A DNA stretch of 64,000 bases. It comes from Coffea arabica (Eukaryota; Streptophyta; Magnoliopsida; Gentianales; Rubiaceae). Below, piece after piece: positions 21,336 to 33,410 of this stretch (position 1 is the stretch's first letter; every line of letters starts with the position of its first letter). The notes below the pieces were generated by a model. It was given only the letters and a program-made list of their open reading frames with translations, did not search any database and was not told the origin of the DNA. The position numbers and the translations under genes were made by a program. Where the stretch lies: contig NC_092310.1 in NCBI RefSeq assembly GCF_036785885.1, positions 868,001 to 932,000 of the forward strand, in the 5' to 3' direction.

Positions 21336-23108
21336 TATATATATAAAGTGCGTAAAATTTAGAGTTTAAATTCAATCATTCATTTAATGAGGCAAAATTT
21401 AATCATTCATTTAAATGTGATAATGTATTCATTATCAGTGTAGGTAAAATTAATCCTAAATGTAACTACTATCAAAACTTTCAATATTCCAAGACATGAA
21501 TGATTGATGAACAACATTACAATGACAGTGAAAAGAACAATGTGCACAAAATCAAAAGTGGATTCTTCAAAGGGCAAAGTGAATTGAACCAAATTTTCCC
21601 AAAAAGACAAGAAAGAAGAAGCAGAATAGATGAGTTATGTAACAGGTGCAATGGATCTAGGATGCCAGCTACTGTTAAGTAGGCCACAGATATTATGCTC
21701 ACAAATTCATATACAGAAATGTGAATTAAATTGGAAAGTATGTGCAGCATCACCGTTATTGATGTGGTGGTTGTGTAGTCATGAACCGCAAAAGCCTTCT
21801 CAATTTTTTAGAAAGCCCTCTTAATTTTACTGGTCCTACCATGCCTAACCATGATTCAAAGAAAACAAAGAAAATCCAAAATGTTTTTGCTTTTCCTTTT
21901 CTGAAATTAGCAACATTAATTTTAAAAAGTGATAACTGTATAATTTGCTAGTTCTTGAACATTGCCCTTGGGGAAAAAGGGGCAATGTATAGAATAGCAC
22001 AAGAAAAAGTAGAAGCAGAATATTTAGTTGTGAAGTAGTTCAAAAATAAACCACAGCCCTTAGTGGAAGGCGGCTTGAGATTGTATCCAGAAGATTTGAT
22101 TCAGATTAATGTTAACGTGTTAAAAGTATAATTTATACTACAAAGTACCATTGAAAAATGTAAGCCCATGATTCATCTCATGATTTTAGAACCGAAGCAA
22201 CAGAAAGATTTAAAAAAAAAAACATGTTGCAGAACTGAGCTGCTGCAGCTGTTGTCTGGAATAAGAATAACCCTTTACTAGAATCTCCATGATAGGAGAA
22301 AATTCATGAACTGAACACAAGAATCAGTTAAGCTCATGTAAGCTGAAGATCCCCTGCAGATAATGTCCTGATCTTCAACGTTAGTGTACAACTTCTGAAA
22401 AGTTGCTTTGTTCTGGATCTCCATGACAATATTCGATTCTACAACTTCAACCTGTTCTATTTGTACTAGAAATGTTGAAACATTATTTTGCGTCCCAAAT
22501 CCAAAATCCACTCTTCATGCAAATACATCTCTTGAACCTAGAATTTAGTTGAACAAACCAACCCATTAGAGTGTAGATTAGATTCCAATACTACTCTTGT
22601 CTGTACTTTTGGCAACTCTATGTTTGGAATTTGAGATCCACAACATAAAATTTCCCCACTTGGCATTCAGAACTGTACATCACTAAGCTCTTATTTGAAC
22701 AATTAATGATCTCTCACTTAACATGTAGCATGGCTGTCATGTACCGCCAGTGTTTTTTCGTGTTCAATAATATAAAATTCGCTACAATAGATTTTGTTTG
22801 TAGTTTCAAGTTCTCAATGTCCACAGCCATTTGTAAAGCTTAGGATGTTTTGTAGTTACAAGAAGGTATGTTCAAATAAGGGTTGCAAATGAATTATGCC
22901 AGTTCATGAGAGCTCGTCAACCAGTTCAGTTAAAGTTCGACTCTGTTAAACTTGAATCCCTTAGTGCGATTGTCGAATCAAGCCAAATAACTCTATATAG
23001 TTTTTGATGCCTTAATGAACCGGCTTGATCCTATATATTTTTTTAATAATTTTTTATTATTAGTGAAATTACAAGTACGCCTCTCATATCTTTATTATCT
23101 ATTCGAGT
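21336..23108. other. Gene-free stretch right of the Helitron
   Basis: No gene recognised. A minus-strand frame at 22278-22511 (QIEQVEVVESNIVMEI region) faintly recalls a bHLH C-terminal segment, but not enough to call. At about 22880 a start resembling the hAT end GGTTGCAAATGA is seen without a partner. Confidence 0.35.
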
Positions 23109-23310
23109 GATTTATCTATTTTGAGTGATTTATCATATCTTTATTTTTTATTTACTAGTTGTGGTTCCCTACTTACCCCCTTATTGTAGCCTTAGTTCAG
23201 CTTTTTTTTTTTTTTTTTTTCTATTCCAGTGATTTATCATATGTTTATTTTTTATTTACCAGTAGTGGTTCCCTGCTTACCTTATTGTAGACTTAGTTCA
23301 GCTTTTTGTT
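23109..23310. repeat. Two-copy tandem repeat, about 110 bp
   Basis: GTGATTTATCATATSTTTAT, TTTTTTATTTACYAGT, GTGGTTCCCT, TTATTGTAG and CTTAGTTCAGCTTTTT occur twice in order; the copies are separated by a poly-T run. Confidence 0.75.
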
Positions 23311-23465
23311 AAAAAAAAAAAAAGAGGATCAATAGTGGTTTACACTAAATCCTTTGATGACTCGAACCCGTGACATATCCCCTTGATTACTCGAACTTGT
23401 GTTTGTCGGTTATAGATGAAGTGTTTTATCAACGAGACAATGCTTAGTTGTCCAACCTTAGTTTA
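23311..23465 (-). mobile_element. Possible tRNA-derived SINE
   Basis: On the minus strand it contains GGTTCGAGTC, a pol III B-box-like motif, some 60 bp after TTGTCTCGTTGATAAAA. It is bordered by a homopolymer run. No cloverleaf can be folded, so it is not a tRNA gene. Ends are uncertain. Confidence 0.35.
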
Positions 23466-23625
23466 GTTGATTTATCATGTACTTGTAAATTAATTTAACT
23501 TATTTTCCCCTTTTCTTAAACTTTAGATATTAATATATAACAATTATCCCCACGTAAAAGTTGATAAATGCTGATTAACAAAAATACAAGTTCTTCCTCT
23601 CCTACCAAAGAAAATCCCACCAATT

Positions 23626-24354
23626 TGGGGGCGGATTTAAGGTGGGGGCACCTCTTAAATTCCTATAATACTCATACAATTTTGATATAATTTTAAGTGT
23701 ACCCCTAGAATTTTCTTAAAAAGGATGTGAAAGAATTATGTGATTTTTTAAGTTAGTTCATAAACCAAAATTCTAAAAAGATACGTGTGACACAAATTCT
23801 ATTTGAAATAAACTAAAAAAAAAACCTTTTCATTTCAACTAGTAAGTACCAATCATATCAGTCATTTTCTTTGGACCCCACTCCCCATTTTCCCTTCCTT
23901 CCTCTTGTCCTCCTTTTTCCCCCCCACAACCGAGAACCACTACCTTTCACAACCAAGCAGTTAGCTACTCTTTTTTTTTTTTTTTTTATCAATTCAGTCA
24001 ATCATGTCATTCATTTCTTTTGTCTCCACTTCCCAATTTCCCTTCCCTCCACTCGTCCCCTATTTTCCATCCACAACGAGAGCCATTCTTACTTCCACAA
24101 CCTAGTTAGTTATCAAAATATAAAAACTCGCAGTAAGCAATTGTAAATAGTTTAGTTTATTTTTGAAATAAAATTATTATTACATTAATAATTTTGAATT
24201 TATCTTTTTATGTCTTTCATGGAATATATGCATCATTTGTACTTGTTGGTGAATTTTTTTTTTTTTTTTTGCTTAAAAAACTAGAAAAAGAGTAGGTAAA
24301 AAATTTTAGTGTTGCTTTTGCTCCCACTAAAAATTTTTTCTGGCTCCGCCACTA
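23626..24354. mobile_element. MULE-like non-autonomous element, 729 bp
   Basis: A 9-bp target duplication CCACCAATT lies at 23617-23625 and 24355-24363. Short inverted ends are TGGGGGCGGATTTAAGG and TAGTGGCGGAGCCAG (reverse complement of the right end). The interior has an imperfect two-copy repeat of about 150 bp with TTTCCCTTCC and poly-T stretches. The 9-bp duplication fits Mutator-like elements. Confidence 0.6.
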
Positions 24355-24363
24355 CCACCAATT

Positions 24364-25909
24364 CAATAATTTTATTGTTGAGTAGACCTCGTTGATTAAC
24401 TCCTTATGTTGTTTTAATTAAATGATTGAGAATTATCCATGACCATGCCACCCTTTTTTTCTAATTTTTTCTAACAGAAGATAAATGGAATTTAAGAATC
24501 TTCGGAGTCTCAATTTTAGCCACCCGATTAAACAAAGCCTCCTTGATCAGCCATGACCATGCCATCCTTCTTGTAAAAATTCAGACAGAAGTTCACAAAC
24601 GGGGTTATCTTCCATTTTATGGTAAATTTAATTCACATTTGAATTCTTTACCTTCCACAATCCGTAGAGTTTCAAGTCATTGAAGATGGTCGTGTATTTA
24701 GGTTAAATAAAGAAATGAGAGGCCTGCAATTGTAAAAACTAGCTAGCATGCATTCTAACTTTGTATACCACAAGTAATTATGACCCTCCAACTTGCCCTA
24801 ATTTTGGGTTAACGACCTGACCTGGTCTATTAAGTCCTCAACTACTCCGAGTTTTGTGATAAGATGTAGAAGTTGGTAAAAGAGTTGTTTACAGGCTTAG
24901 TTGTCACTAATATCAGAAACGTATTGTTTCTTCTACGATGCAACTCATATTTAAGTTGATTAATCGTGTTTATTCATTCTATAATAAAACATTACTAGAA
25001 TTCTGACTCGTGCTATGCATAGATTGATATTTCAAATCAAAATAGTAAAATTATTTTTTTTTAAAAAATGTTATTTGGAAAAGAAAAGCAAATAGTTCAA
25101 CATGGTGAAAATAAAAGCAAAGAAAAAAAAAATCCCTACTCATGGACTTGAAAGAAACTACTATGCAATTGCCTGAAAGTTTGTGTCTAATTGTCATATA
25201 TTTTTCACAATTGCTTTTAGAAAAATTCTTTTCTTTCATTATATCATACCCTGAGAATTTTTTTTAAATATATTTTTAAACTATCTATGGTTGCATGAAT
25301 AACAGAAAAAAAAAATCTAATTCCAGTTGCATTATTAGGCAACATTTGATTTCATTATTACGACTAATTTCAATCATGGAACCTGTTACTAACATATGGA
25401 AACTCTTGAAAGCAAAGACTGATCAATGCCGGTGGAGAATGTTTATGCTCCAAATTTCCTACGCGGTTTAGAAAAGGGAATTTTTAATAAGGCCTTACTC
25501 GGTTTCTGAAACTTGATTTCTTATGCAAAGACTACTAGTCAAATATAAAGATTTTGGCAAGAAAATTAAATTATACACAACGGCATTTACTTGTCAATTG
25601 AATCAATCCGAGGCGTGTACTTATCCTAATTATTAAACTATAAACATGCAGTTAGTTGTTGTAAACTCAGCAGAAAATTACACTTCTGAAATTAGAGGAG
25701 AATTTGTCAAATATTTTAAGTCGGTGAAAATGTGTACAATTGCATTCAAGTTTGACTTGTTTATTTATTGAATTGAACTCGGATAATCTTCTATTAAGGC
25801 AAGCATAAATAGTTTACCTTTATCATATGCAAGTTCTGTGTTCTGTGCTAATCTAGTCGAGTGAGTATGTACTTAGCTTGATTAATTGGCAAACCAAGAA
25901 CGAATTCAG
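24364..25909. other. Gene-free AT-rich stretch
   Basis: No gene, repeat array or clear element ends are recognised. Confidence 0.35.
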
Positions 25910-25910
25910 C

Positions 25911-26030
25911 CTTGTTTGGATTGCATTTTTCTGGTTTTTTTTTTTAAAAAAAATTACTGTAGTGATTTGATATATGTAAGATAAAAGAGTAATTGAAAAA
26001 TGTGTTCACTGAAATGTAGCCCAAACTATA
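25911..26030. mobile_element. Tourist-like MITE, family T, copy 1
   Basis: Ends CCTTGTTTGGATTGC and the reverse of GTAGCCCAAAC; the core is GTAGTGATTTGATATATG, AAAAGAGTAATTGAAAAATG and TGTTCACTGAAA. The core recurs at 31128, 32851, 35268 and, reversed, 41167. Confidence 0.5.
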
Positions 26031-26795
26031 TTTTAGTATCGACCGGTTGTCTTTGACCCCCTAGGAAGAAGCAGGTCTGTCGACATAATATTTTTTAAAC
26101 AAGAAGATCAGACTGTTGGTCCTGGACAAAAAGAACTGATGAATCGACAAAGCAGTACATGATGTCAAATGAATTATCTTAAGCTTGAAGTAGCAGCGAA
26201 GCAAGTAGACTAACAGCATATGGTAAATTTTTGTGCATCTACCCAGATCAAAGTCACAGCACAGCAACACATCAAACCAACAAGCCCCTTTTGAATAAAT
26301 CCAATCAAGCTTTCTTTTCTCAAGGAGTTGACTCTGATTATTGAATATGTCTGTTTCCAGCAACTGGACCAGGTCATAGTCAGTGAACGCGGAGAATTGT
26401 GGGATCCCACAATCTTCTGTCACTCACCTTCAACATCATATCCAAAAGGATTTCATCATTGTTAATGCAATACTTTCGGAAAGAAACAGTTTGTACTTTT
26501 CATGTTTTTGTTGAGCTAAAAGAAATAACTGAACATTTGCAAGCTTGAAAAGGAAGAAATCGAATTTCCTTTTTGCTTCTGATTACAAGGAAGTTTTACA
26601 AACTTCATCCTGTATGCTGTACACTACGAGAACACAAATGTGTACATTGGCTGAGTAGGGAAAAAAAGAACAAAAATTGTCAAAGAATCCCTACAAAAAG
26701 AATGACAAAGAATTCCTAGGTCATTTTGGTATTCACACAAAAGAATAGATTGATTGAACAACTAATCCTATAGCCCTTCTAGTGTGGTGGATAGA
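26031..26795. other. IQM 3' flank
   Basis: Probable 3' UTR and downstream sequence of the IQM gene. A minus-strand frame at 26061-26423 (FTDYDLVQLLETDIFNN, LEKRKLDWIYSKGACWFD) looks somewhat protein-like, but I cannot assign it to a family. Confidence 0.35.
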
Positions 26796-29204
26796 TCAGC
26801 AACTGAAATGTACTTCTTTCTTACACAATGGAGATGACTGTGGCCTCCTATGATGACCTGTTCTGTGCAGGATACAAGCACTTCTGGGAGATAAGTTAGC
26901 TTGTTCTAGAGCATGGGATTGTAGCTCAGACGGGTAGTCCCTTAAACAGCCTATCCGTGGACCAGCTCCCGTACTCCATTTGCAAGACAACTTATTCCCT
27001 AATTGGAATGGTTTCAATCCTGAATGTGGACTGATCCTTTTTAGAATAGAGTCTTCGGATACAGCATGTCCTTTAGTTGCATCAAGCTCTTTAGTAGACA
27101 AGTTAGGCCTTGGCTTTTCTGATTCAGATGATTCTTCTGCTGTTTCATATCCATCTGCGGGGGATTCTGGTGGCAAGCTGTTGGGATCTAATTGAACTAG
27201 TTCGCTTTCAGACTTGAACCTCTCTACTAAATCGTCTTTGCTTGGTATCTGAAGATTTGTCAATTTACTAGCAAAGCAGTTGAGTGGCCTTGACTGAGTG
27301 AGTTCAGCAGGAGCTTTATTTAATCCTTTCTCGGAGTTAATTCTTTCTATATTCGAGTCTACGACATCACTCTCTTCTATATTCAAGTCAATTTTGTCAG
27401 CCAGGTCCTCTTCGGAGGAGTTATTCCTTAGGTGTCCACTGCTTGTCCTTCCAAATGATTCATCTTCATCTACAGAGTCAAGCTGGAATTGCATTGACAT
27501 TAATTAGCATAAGCACTTTTTCTATGTTGTCTTAAGGAAAACGGATAAAAAATGAAAACAAGTGAAGGAGGCAAGCACAATTGTACCTTGACATCAGTTA
27601 GATCCACATTATTGTCCCTCAGAAATGAAATGAAGTCTTGAAAATTTTCTGGTGTTGGCCGATAATGGCCACTGTGAGGCCAGACAGCCTGTAAGAAATT
27701 GACAAAAAGAACATTAATACCAATCCAGTATGGGAATTCCATTTATAACCACTTAAAGAGGCTAGAAAAGATAGCTTTCACAATCTGTAAGCTAAGTTAT
27801 AATCTATACCTTTAAGATGCCGTTCTCAACAACTATCCTCCCAGCAGCTAATGCGGCACCCCCTGCCAGAAAACTAGAGTGCTGAAATGTTCCCTTCTTT
27901 TTCTTGCCCACATACATGGTCCTTGTGGTACTGAGAACGAAAATCCATTTAGCCTTAGGTTCTTCAGAGGTGTCAAGTAACTCTCCTGTTTGCTTATAGA
28001 AGAATTTTCCATCTTCCACTGCAACTTCATAAGCCTTTCTTTCCATCTGTAATACGGAAAACAAAACTACCAGTTAGAAAATCTGTGAAGGTATCAAACT
28101 TGCATATTTTGATGAAGTTATTTGAAAATGACGAGAAAATGAATGAAACATACCGGGCCAAGATACTTAATGCACTGCTGCTGAAGTTTTGATCGAGGAC
28201 ATTTCTCAACAAGATTAACCTCTTTTCCCTCTCCGATATCTAGCCTGCGTTGAATCAATTTCAATAGTTAGTAGCATGCACTAAAAACACAAAATTGCTA
28301 AACAGTCAAGATGTTTGCTTCCAAGAAAATTACCAGTAGAAGAAAGGTTCTTTGCTTTGAGAATGAAACCATTTGACATAATAGAAATGTAGATTGTGTC
28401 CATAACGATGTCGAGGATCAATCTGCTCAACCAGAGACAAGAAAATTATCAGATGAGCGAACCTTCACAATGGAGAAAGTTTAAAAACTTAAAGCCAATC
28501 AACAACTGATTCTACTTACCGCCTCAAGCCAATGTTGCAATGCAAGTTTCTGTGCTTTTCCATTCTTTGACAGTCCTTTCCCTACTTTGGCAGCTCGTGT
28601 TCTTGCTCTTGACCAGCGTGAGATAGCACTCTCATGTTTATCAAGGTCAAAGAATGATATCGAGCTATGCTTGAGTTCTGCAAAATCTAATAGCTTCCAC
28701 CTACAAACATCAAGAAACAGCATCAGACAAGTTTGAACTCCATTACGAAACAAAACAACAAAAAAAAAGACAATTTCTTTGAGCAGACACTTTCAAAGCT
28801 AACAGAAATACATACCAACTGTTCTCGATTAGAACAGCACAATCTGCCAACTTTCTTCTAGTCCGGAAGCTTTTGTATACTTTCTGCAACTTTACCGCAG
28901 CTTCATGCTTCGGGTTGCTGCAATCCAGGATTGGCAATTGTGGCACTTTAACAGTGGCCATACTTTGTTTTAAAGACTGATTGCCCATCTCTTCAGTCTC
29001 AGTGTCAATTACAAATTGGCAGTTTCCATAATCGAGTGATAGAAATGCTTTTGATTCAGAATCTTGGCTGCCGATGCCCATAGACCACTCTGGTGTCTTC
29101 TTTTCATCATCTCCAGAGAAGCCAATGGATTTCACAATTACTGAGTCAAGTCCATCCTGGAGATCACAGTATGCAGCCAATAGGCACGAAAATGATACAC
29201 CCAT
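26796..29204 (-). CDS. IQ domain-containing protein, IQM family (calmodulin-binding)
   Basis: Seven coding exons: 29204-28816, 28700-28520, 28422-28334, 28244-28154, 28046-27810, 27688-27587, 27482-26796. All introns are GT-AG, phases agree, and the sum is 1776 nt (591 residues). The IQ motif ([15 protein letters not shown]) lies near residues 105-119. It is followed by the conserved IQM core: [92 protein letters not shown] and [10 protein letters not shown]. The last exon is a Ser/Glu-rich, probably disordered tail containing [17 protein letters not shown] and ending HFSC. IQM proteins bind calmodulin independently of calcium; members act in stomatal, seed and stress responses, but which paralogue this is cannot be decided here. 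The start at 29204 is the first ATG in the second leader exon that opens this frame. Confidence 0.93.
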
Positions 29205-29247
29205 GCAATTTTGGACGGATTTTTAACAGTTTAAAACACCTGGATTC

Positions 29248-30149
29248 CTGTAATGAAGGACGATTAGTACTATATTCAATTGCCTGTTGCGCAAAAAGGA
29301 ATTCATTAAAAGCAACAATTGGATACTAATAAAAAAAGCAAATTAAGTCCTCCTAAGATGAGCTGTCAAAAAGTAAGACAAGAACAACATCAAATACTGC
29401 AAACAGCTAGAATGAAAAACAGTAACATTGTGAAACAGTTCCCAAGAACCAATTCAAACAAACATTAAACAAAATGGGGATCAAAAGGGGGCTAAAAAAG
29501 ACAAGAAAAGCCCACAAGGCACATTTTCGTATTAACAGCTTTTTCTGCACAACAGAATACGAATTGGTCAAGAAGTTGAGTCACAGTTTCGCAGAATACA
29601 AACTGCATTCGTGGACACACTTATTCATCCGTGGATATGCCTTTTGACAGCTTTTAAGGGTTGAATCCAAAATTCTAAAATATTACCAGAAGAAACTAAG
29701 AGATCTGCCATTTGTAAGATTGCAGAACAAAATGCTCCCTAACCCAATAAATGGAATAGCATTTCCCGTGCAAAGAAAAACATCTTATTAAAAGATAATG
29801 TCCAATGAAATTGTGCATTGATTACAGCACTCATCCAACAACATGCACTTTAAATATGCCAACATTTCATCAAAACAGAACTAACAGAGCACATGAGATA
29901 AAACCCATTTCAAAAACTCCGAATACAACAAAGACAAAATCTTTGCGAAGAATTAAAAGAACCCAGATACCATTTTCATCCAGGTACTTTCCAAAACACG
30001 CAGAAACCAAATAAAAATAAAAGAAGGAAGGAAATCAGAAACAAAAAGATAACTACTATTTTTGGTTGGGAAAACCACGTGTCACAGCCAGGAAAACTCC
30101 GCAAGAAAAGATTGGAAAAGGGATAAGAACAGAAAGAAGAAGATTTTAC
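29248..30149 (-). other. Leader (5' UTR) intron of the IQM gene
   Basis: On the minus strand a donor (TATTCAG|GTAAAATC) at 30150/30149 and an acceptor (CATTACAG|GAATCC) at 29248/29247 bound a 902-bp intron. It removes the sequence between a leader exon (about 30350-30151) and the 43-nt leader remainder before the ATG at 29204. Long first introns in leaders often raise expression in plants; that role here is inferred. Confidence 0.6.
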
Positions 30150-30380
30150 CTGAATACAAGAGGTTGGAAACGGACCAAAAATTTATGAAAAAAGAACTTT
30201 CGGTGGGCAATGAATAACTGAAGAGTCCGAATATAATGGGATGAAAAGATGGAAATTGGTAATATTTGACGAGAACCCTTTTTGGGTTTTGCCTTTTTGG
30301 TTTCAATGGATGGCCTTTGGGGGAGAATGGAAGGGGGTTGGTGTTCAGCATAGATGAAGCAACGTTACTTTCCTGGGAAG

Positions 30381-30390
30381 TATTTATATA
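30381..30390 (-). promoter_or_regulatory. TATA box of the IQM gene
   Basis: The minus strand reads TATATAAATA, placed to give a start near 30350-30358 and a leader exon ending at the donor at 30150. It is the only TATA-like match upstream of the spliced leader. Confidence 0.6.
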
Positions 30391-30517
30391 GGAATGGGAG
30401 GGAGAGGGAGAAGCAGAGAACAGAGCAGCCTAACAAACTCAAACTCGGGGGAGTGGGCTCAGGCCAGGGGGCGTGGAAAGAATATGAGAGTGAGAAAGGA
30501 GAGAGAGAGATAGATGG

Positions 30518-30540
30518 CACGTGGAATTGACTTTTGACGA
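30518..30540. promoter_or_regulatory. G-box and paired W-box cores upstream of IQM
   Basis: CACGTG at 30518-30523 is followed by two TTGAC cores (plus strand) within about 15 bp, roughly 165 bp upstream of the inferred start. G-boxes bind bZIP/bHLH factors and TTGAC cores bind WRKY factors; the cluster suggests stress or light control. Function is inferred from motifs only. Confidence 0.35.
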
Positions 30541-31127
30541 CATCGATTAACTTCTCCTATACTCACGAGTACTATGGTCTGAATTTTTTTTTACTTTGGT
30601 CATTTTATTTTCTAGTCTTCTTTGTTTTTTAATTGCTCATTAATTTTTAGCCAATTGCTATTTTCTAAGGAAAAATTTTAATATTTTTTGTGAACAAATT
30701 TTTTAATCACTATGTTACCTTACATGTATCAAATCGTTATGATACATTTTTTTCAAATGGAAAATGCGCTTGCTGTGTGCAAATTAAGGAAAATTCTGGT
30801 AAGAAAAAAAAAAAGAAAGGATGATTTTTTTTTTTTTGTTTTTGGTAAGCAAAACAGAATGGGAGTTTATATACTAAATGTTATACTGAGTTAATAGCAA
30901 GCTACTATATTTGATAGGCTTGATATAAACAATATTCAGCTAGAAACTAGCAAAAATACCAAAAAAAAAAGAAAAGGAAAAATTTAGCACCAAAATTTTT
31001 CTAAATCTTGCATTATAGTAATTGTTTATGAAATAGGTAATGTTAAGAAATTAAAATATCTATAAATCAATGAATATTTTTCGCTAATATTTAGCTTATA
31101 GAATGATATATAAGAGAATTATGAAGT
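30541..31127. other. Intergenic AT-rich stretch upstream of IQM
   Basis: No gene recognised. It has poly-A and poly-T runs only. Confidence 0.35.
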
Positions 31128-31258
31128 GAGTTTTGGATAGTAGATTATTTTGAATAACTTTTTTTTAAAAAAAAAATACTAGTTTATCACTTTTTTTATG
31201 TGATGTACGTGAGATACAAAAGTAATTTAAAAAATATGCTGATAATGCAAACAAATAC
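31128..31258. mobile_element. Tourist-like MITE, family T, copy 2
   Basis: TTTTGGATAGTAGATTATTT start, core TGTGATGTACGTGAGATAC and AAAGTAATTTAAAAAATATG, end with ATGCAAACAAATAC. It is divergent but collinear with the other members. Confidence 0.4.
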
Positions 31259-31678
31259 ATTTTGACGAATAATTCATTATCCGAACATATATAATTCTTC
31301 AACTATTATTTATCACAAGGAAGCTTCTAAGAAATTGTGCTAAATAAGCAACCTTTTTTTATTATTTTAAGTAAGACCATTTCTATGTGGAAAGTAACCT
31401 CCAAAAGTTCAGCAGTCCAAATTAATCGGTTCAAACACTTCAAAATCAACAAATTGAAGTTCAGATTGACCCTCTACTTCCAACTAATTTCTTTCTCTTT
31501 TTTTTTTCAAAGTTTTCTAATATCTAAGATATAATTTCTTATCCTTGTTATTAACCTAGTAAATTCCCATGTTTAATTAAATTATCCTTCTTCAATAAAA
31601 GACAGACACATATTCATGTGGATAGACAAAATTGGTGTAGAAATACTCACTAATTGCTACTTGACAGATTGCAATATT

Positions 31679-32020
31679 TTTTTTTCAACAGCCTGAATCA
31701 GACTTTTTGTTGTTTTATAAACCTAATCCCAGAATTAACCTCAAAAGCCCTGGTTGGGGTTGGGTTTGGGTTGGGATATAAGTCCCTGGGATTGCCTCAA
31801 GAGTTGCCGGTTTTTGAGGTTAATTCTGGGATTAGGTTTATAAAACAACAAAAAGTCTGATTCAGGCTGTTGAAAAAAGACAAATTGCCTCAGGGTTGAA
31901 AGGGTATTGGGTGGTAGTATCCCACTTAGTAGCAGGTCCCCCCTATAGGTACATTTGTCCCACATCGGGGTTGGGGTTGGGTTTGGGTTGGGATATAAGT
32001 CCCTGGGATTGCCTCAAGAG
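31679..32020 (-). mobile_element. 342-bp insertion with internal inverted and direct repeats
   Basis: An exact 18-bp target duplication TTGACAGATTGCAATATT lies at 31661-31678 and 32021-32038. Inside, 31680-31746 and 31812-31878 are perfect 67-bp inverted repeats, and 31752-31806 repeats exactly at 31969-32023. A poly-T run at the left edge suggests retroposition in minus orientation. The right part contains CCCACATCGG. No coding capacity. Confidence 0.8.
31680..31878. repeat. Perfect 67-bp inverted repeat with 65-bp loop
   Basis: Arms 31680-31746 and 31812-31878 are exact reverse complements (they contain CAACAGCCTGAATCAGAC). The loop 31747-31811 carries the GGTTGGGG/GGGTTTGGG sequence that is repeated at 31969. 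A transcript would fold into a long hairpin. Confidence 0.9.
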
Positions 32021-32038
32021 TTGACAGATTGCAATATT

Positions 32039-32850
32039 GCATACGAGCAGGCTGACCTAAACGTTTACCTTTCCACTGAAATTTCTAGGGAGATAAATAA
32101 AGTATAGACCTTAAGTTTTAGTGCTTCTACTCCTAACCCTTACCACTTGTAGTTTTTTTTTTTTTTTTTTTGGGGACAATAGAATTCCACATATTGCACT
32201 AATGAATTTATCGATTTATATATGTTTTTTAGTTTTTTAATTTGGTGTAACATATTTTTTGACGTGGGTTTGGATACGTATTTTTTATAATGTAAATACA
32301 GCACAAAAAGTGTTATAATAATTATTTAAAATATATTTCAAATGATACTTAGTATATGACCTATTTATACACACTAATCAGATTTGAATACATTGGTATT
32401 TGGACGTACGGGGATTATAACGAGTTTCTTTTTTCAAACAGGGTAAAAAGAAATGATGTCATGTCTTAAAATCCAAAACTATGATTGAAGAAGAAGAAAA
32501 GACCATTCATGAACTTGGACCATTTAGATGCTTTTCAGTTGAGCTAAATGCCTTAAAAGTCTTAAAGACTCATCAAAGCTTGACCAAATCCTCGTTCGAC
32601 ATCAAACTTTCACCTTCAAGGATTTGAAAAGGCGAAAGAAAGAAGTTGCGTCTAGGTTAAAAGTTAACTCGAGGACAACAAAACTCATCAAAAAATTTTA
32701 ATTTGGGATAGGTTAAATTCACACCTTTTCGATCAAAATTCACACCCTTAATGGATTAATAAGTTGTACCATATGCATTGATAAAACTTATATCATTAAT
32801 ATTAAATATTGTACTAGGTGTAGATTTAAATGAAGGGTTTTAATTAGATT
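32039..32850. other. Gene-free stretch
   Basis: A poly-T run at about 32154-32171 followed by GGGGACAATAGAATTCCAC resembles the tail of the SINE-like family at 10012 (a short 5'-truncated copy is possible). Otherwise nothing is recognised. Confidence 0.35.
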
Positions 32851-33006
32851 CAGAGCCCCTTTGAATTGTTATTTTTTGGAATTTTTTTAAAAAAAATATA
32901 TTGTAACGATTTGGTGTGCATAAGGACAAAAAAATAAAATTGAAAATGTGTTCACAAAAAGTATAAAAAGATTTTAAAGAAAAATTTACAATTCAAACAA
33001 GGCCCT
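32851..33006. mobile_element. Tourist-like MITE, family T, copy 3
   Basis: Ends GAGCCCCTTTGAATTGT and (reverse complement of the right end) GGGCCTTGTTTGAATTGT; core TAACGATTTGGTGTGCATAA and TTGAAAATGTGTTCAC. Confidence 0.55.
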
Positions 33007-33410
33007 AGTCCCTCCCAAAAACTTTCACCAACAATTCTTTTTTCCTTTTTCAAAGTAAACATATTTTTACCGTCCGAATCATAGAATCAAGAAAACCTAG
33101 TACGTAAGCTCCCACATCACTCGACGTGACCATCACTAGACACTCTAATTGATTTAGTAACTTTCTGTTGCAATTTCCAAGTTTTAGCATCCCAAGCAAA
33201 AGGCAGCATAGCTTGAGGGCCAAGCTTTACATTTAACCCCAGTCATATACAATTCAGCTGAAGAAAATTCCTAGTAAATTAAGAGAAGGTTAGACTTTAT
33301 GACCACGACATATAAAATAGTTGTGTTGTGCTGTATTAATCAGTTTTGATGATGTATTTGCTTATGTTTTGTGGTGATGGATGATAGGTATTTAGTTGGT
33401 GATATGTTTG

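Noticed and set aside
22278..22511. Possible bHLH C-terminal exon on the minus strand
   Set aside because: Only a weak resemblance over about 15 residues; no basic or helix-loop-helix region nearby.
23340..23400. Two CGAAC motifs that look like a tRNA T-arm
   Set aside because: No cloverleaf can be drawn; better explained as a SINE-like B-box.
31752..32000. GGGTTTGGG-type repeats resembling telomeric DNA
   Set aside because: Plant telomere repeats are TTTAGGG; this is irregular GGTTGGGG sequence confined to a duplicated 55-bp unit.
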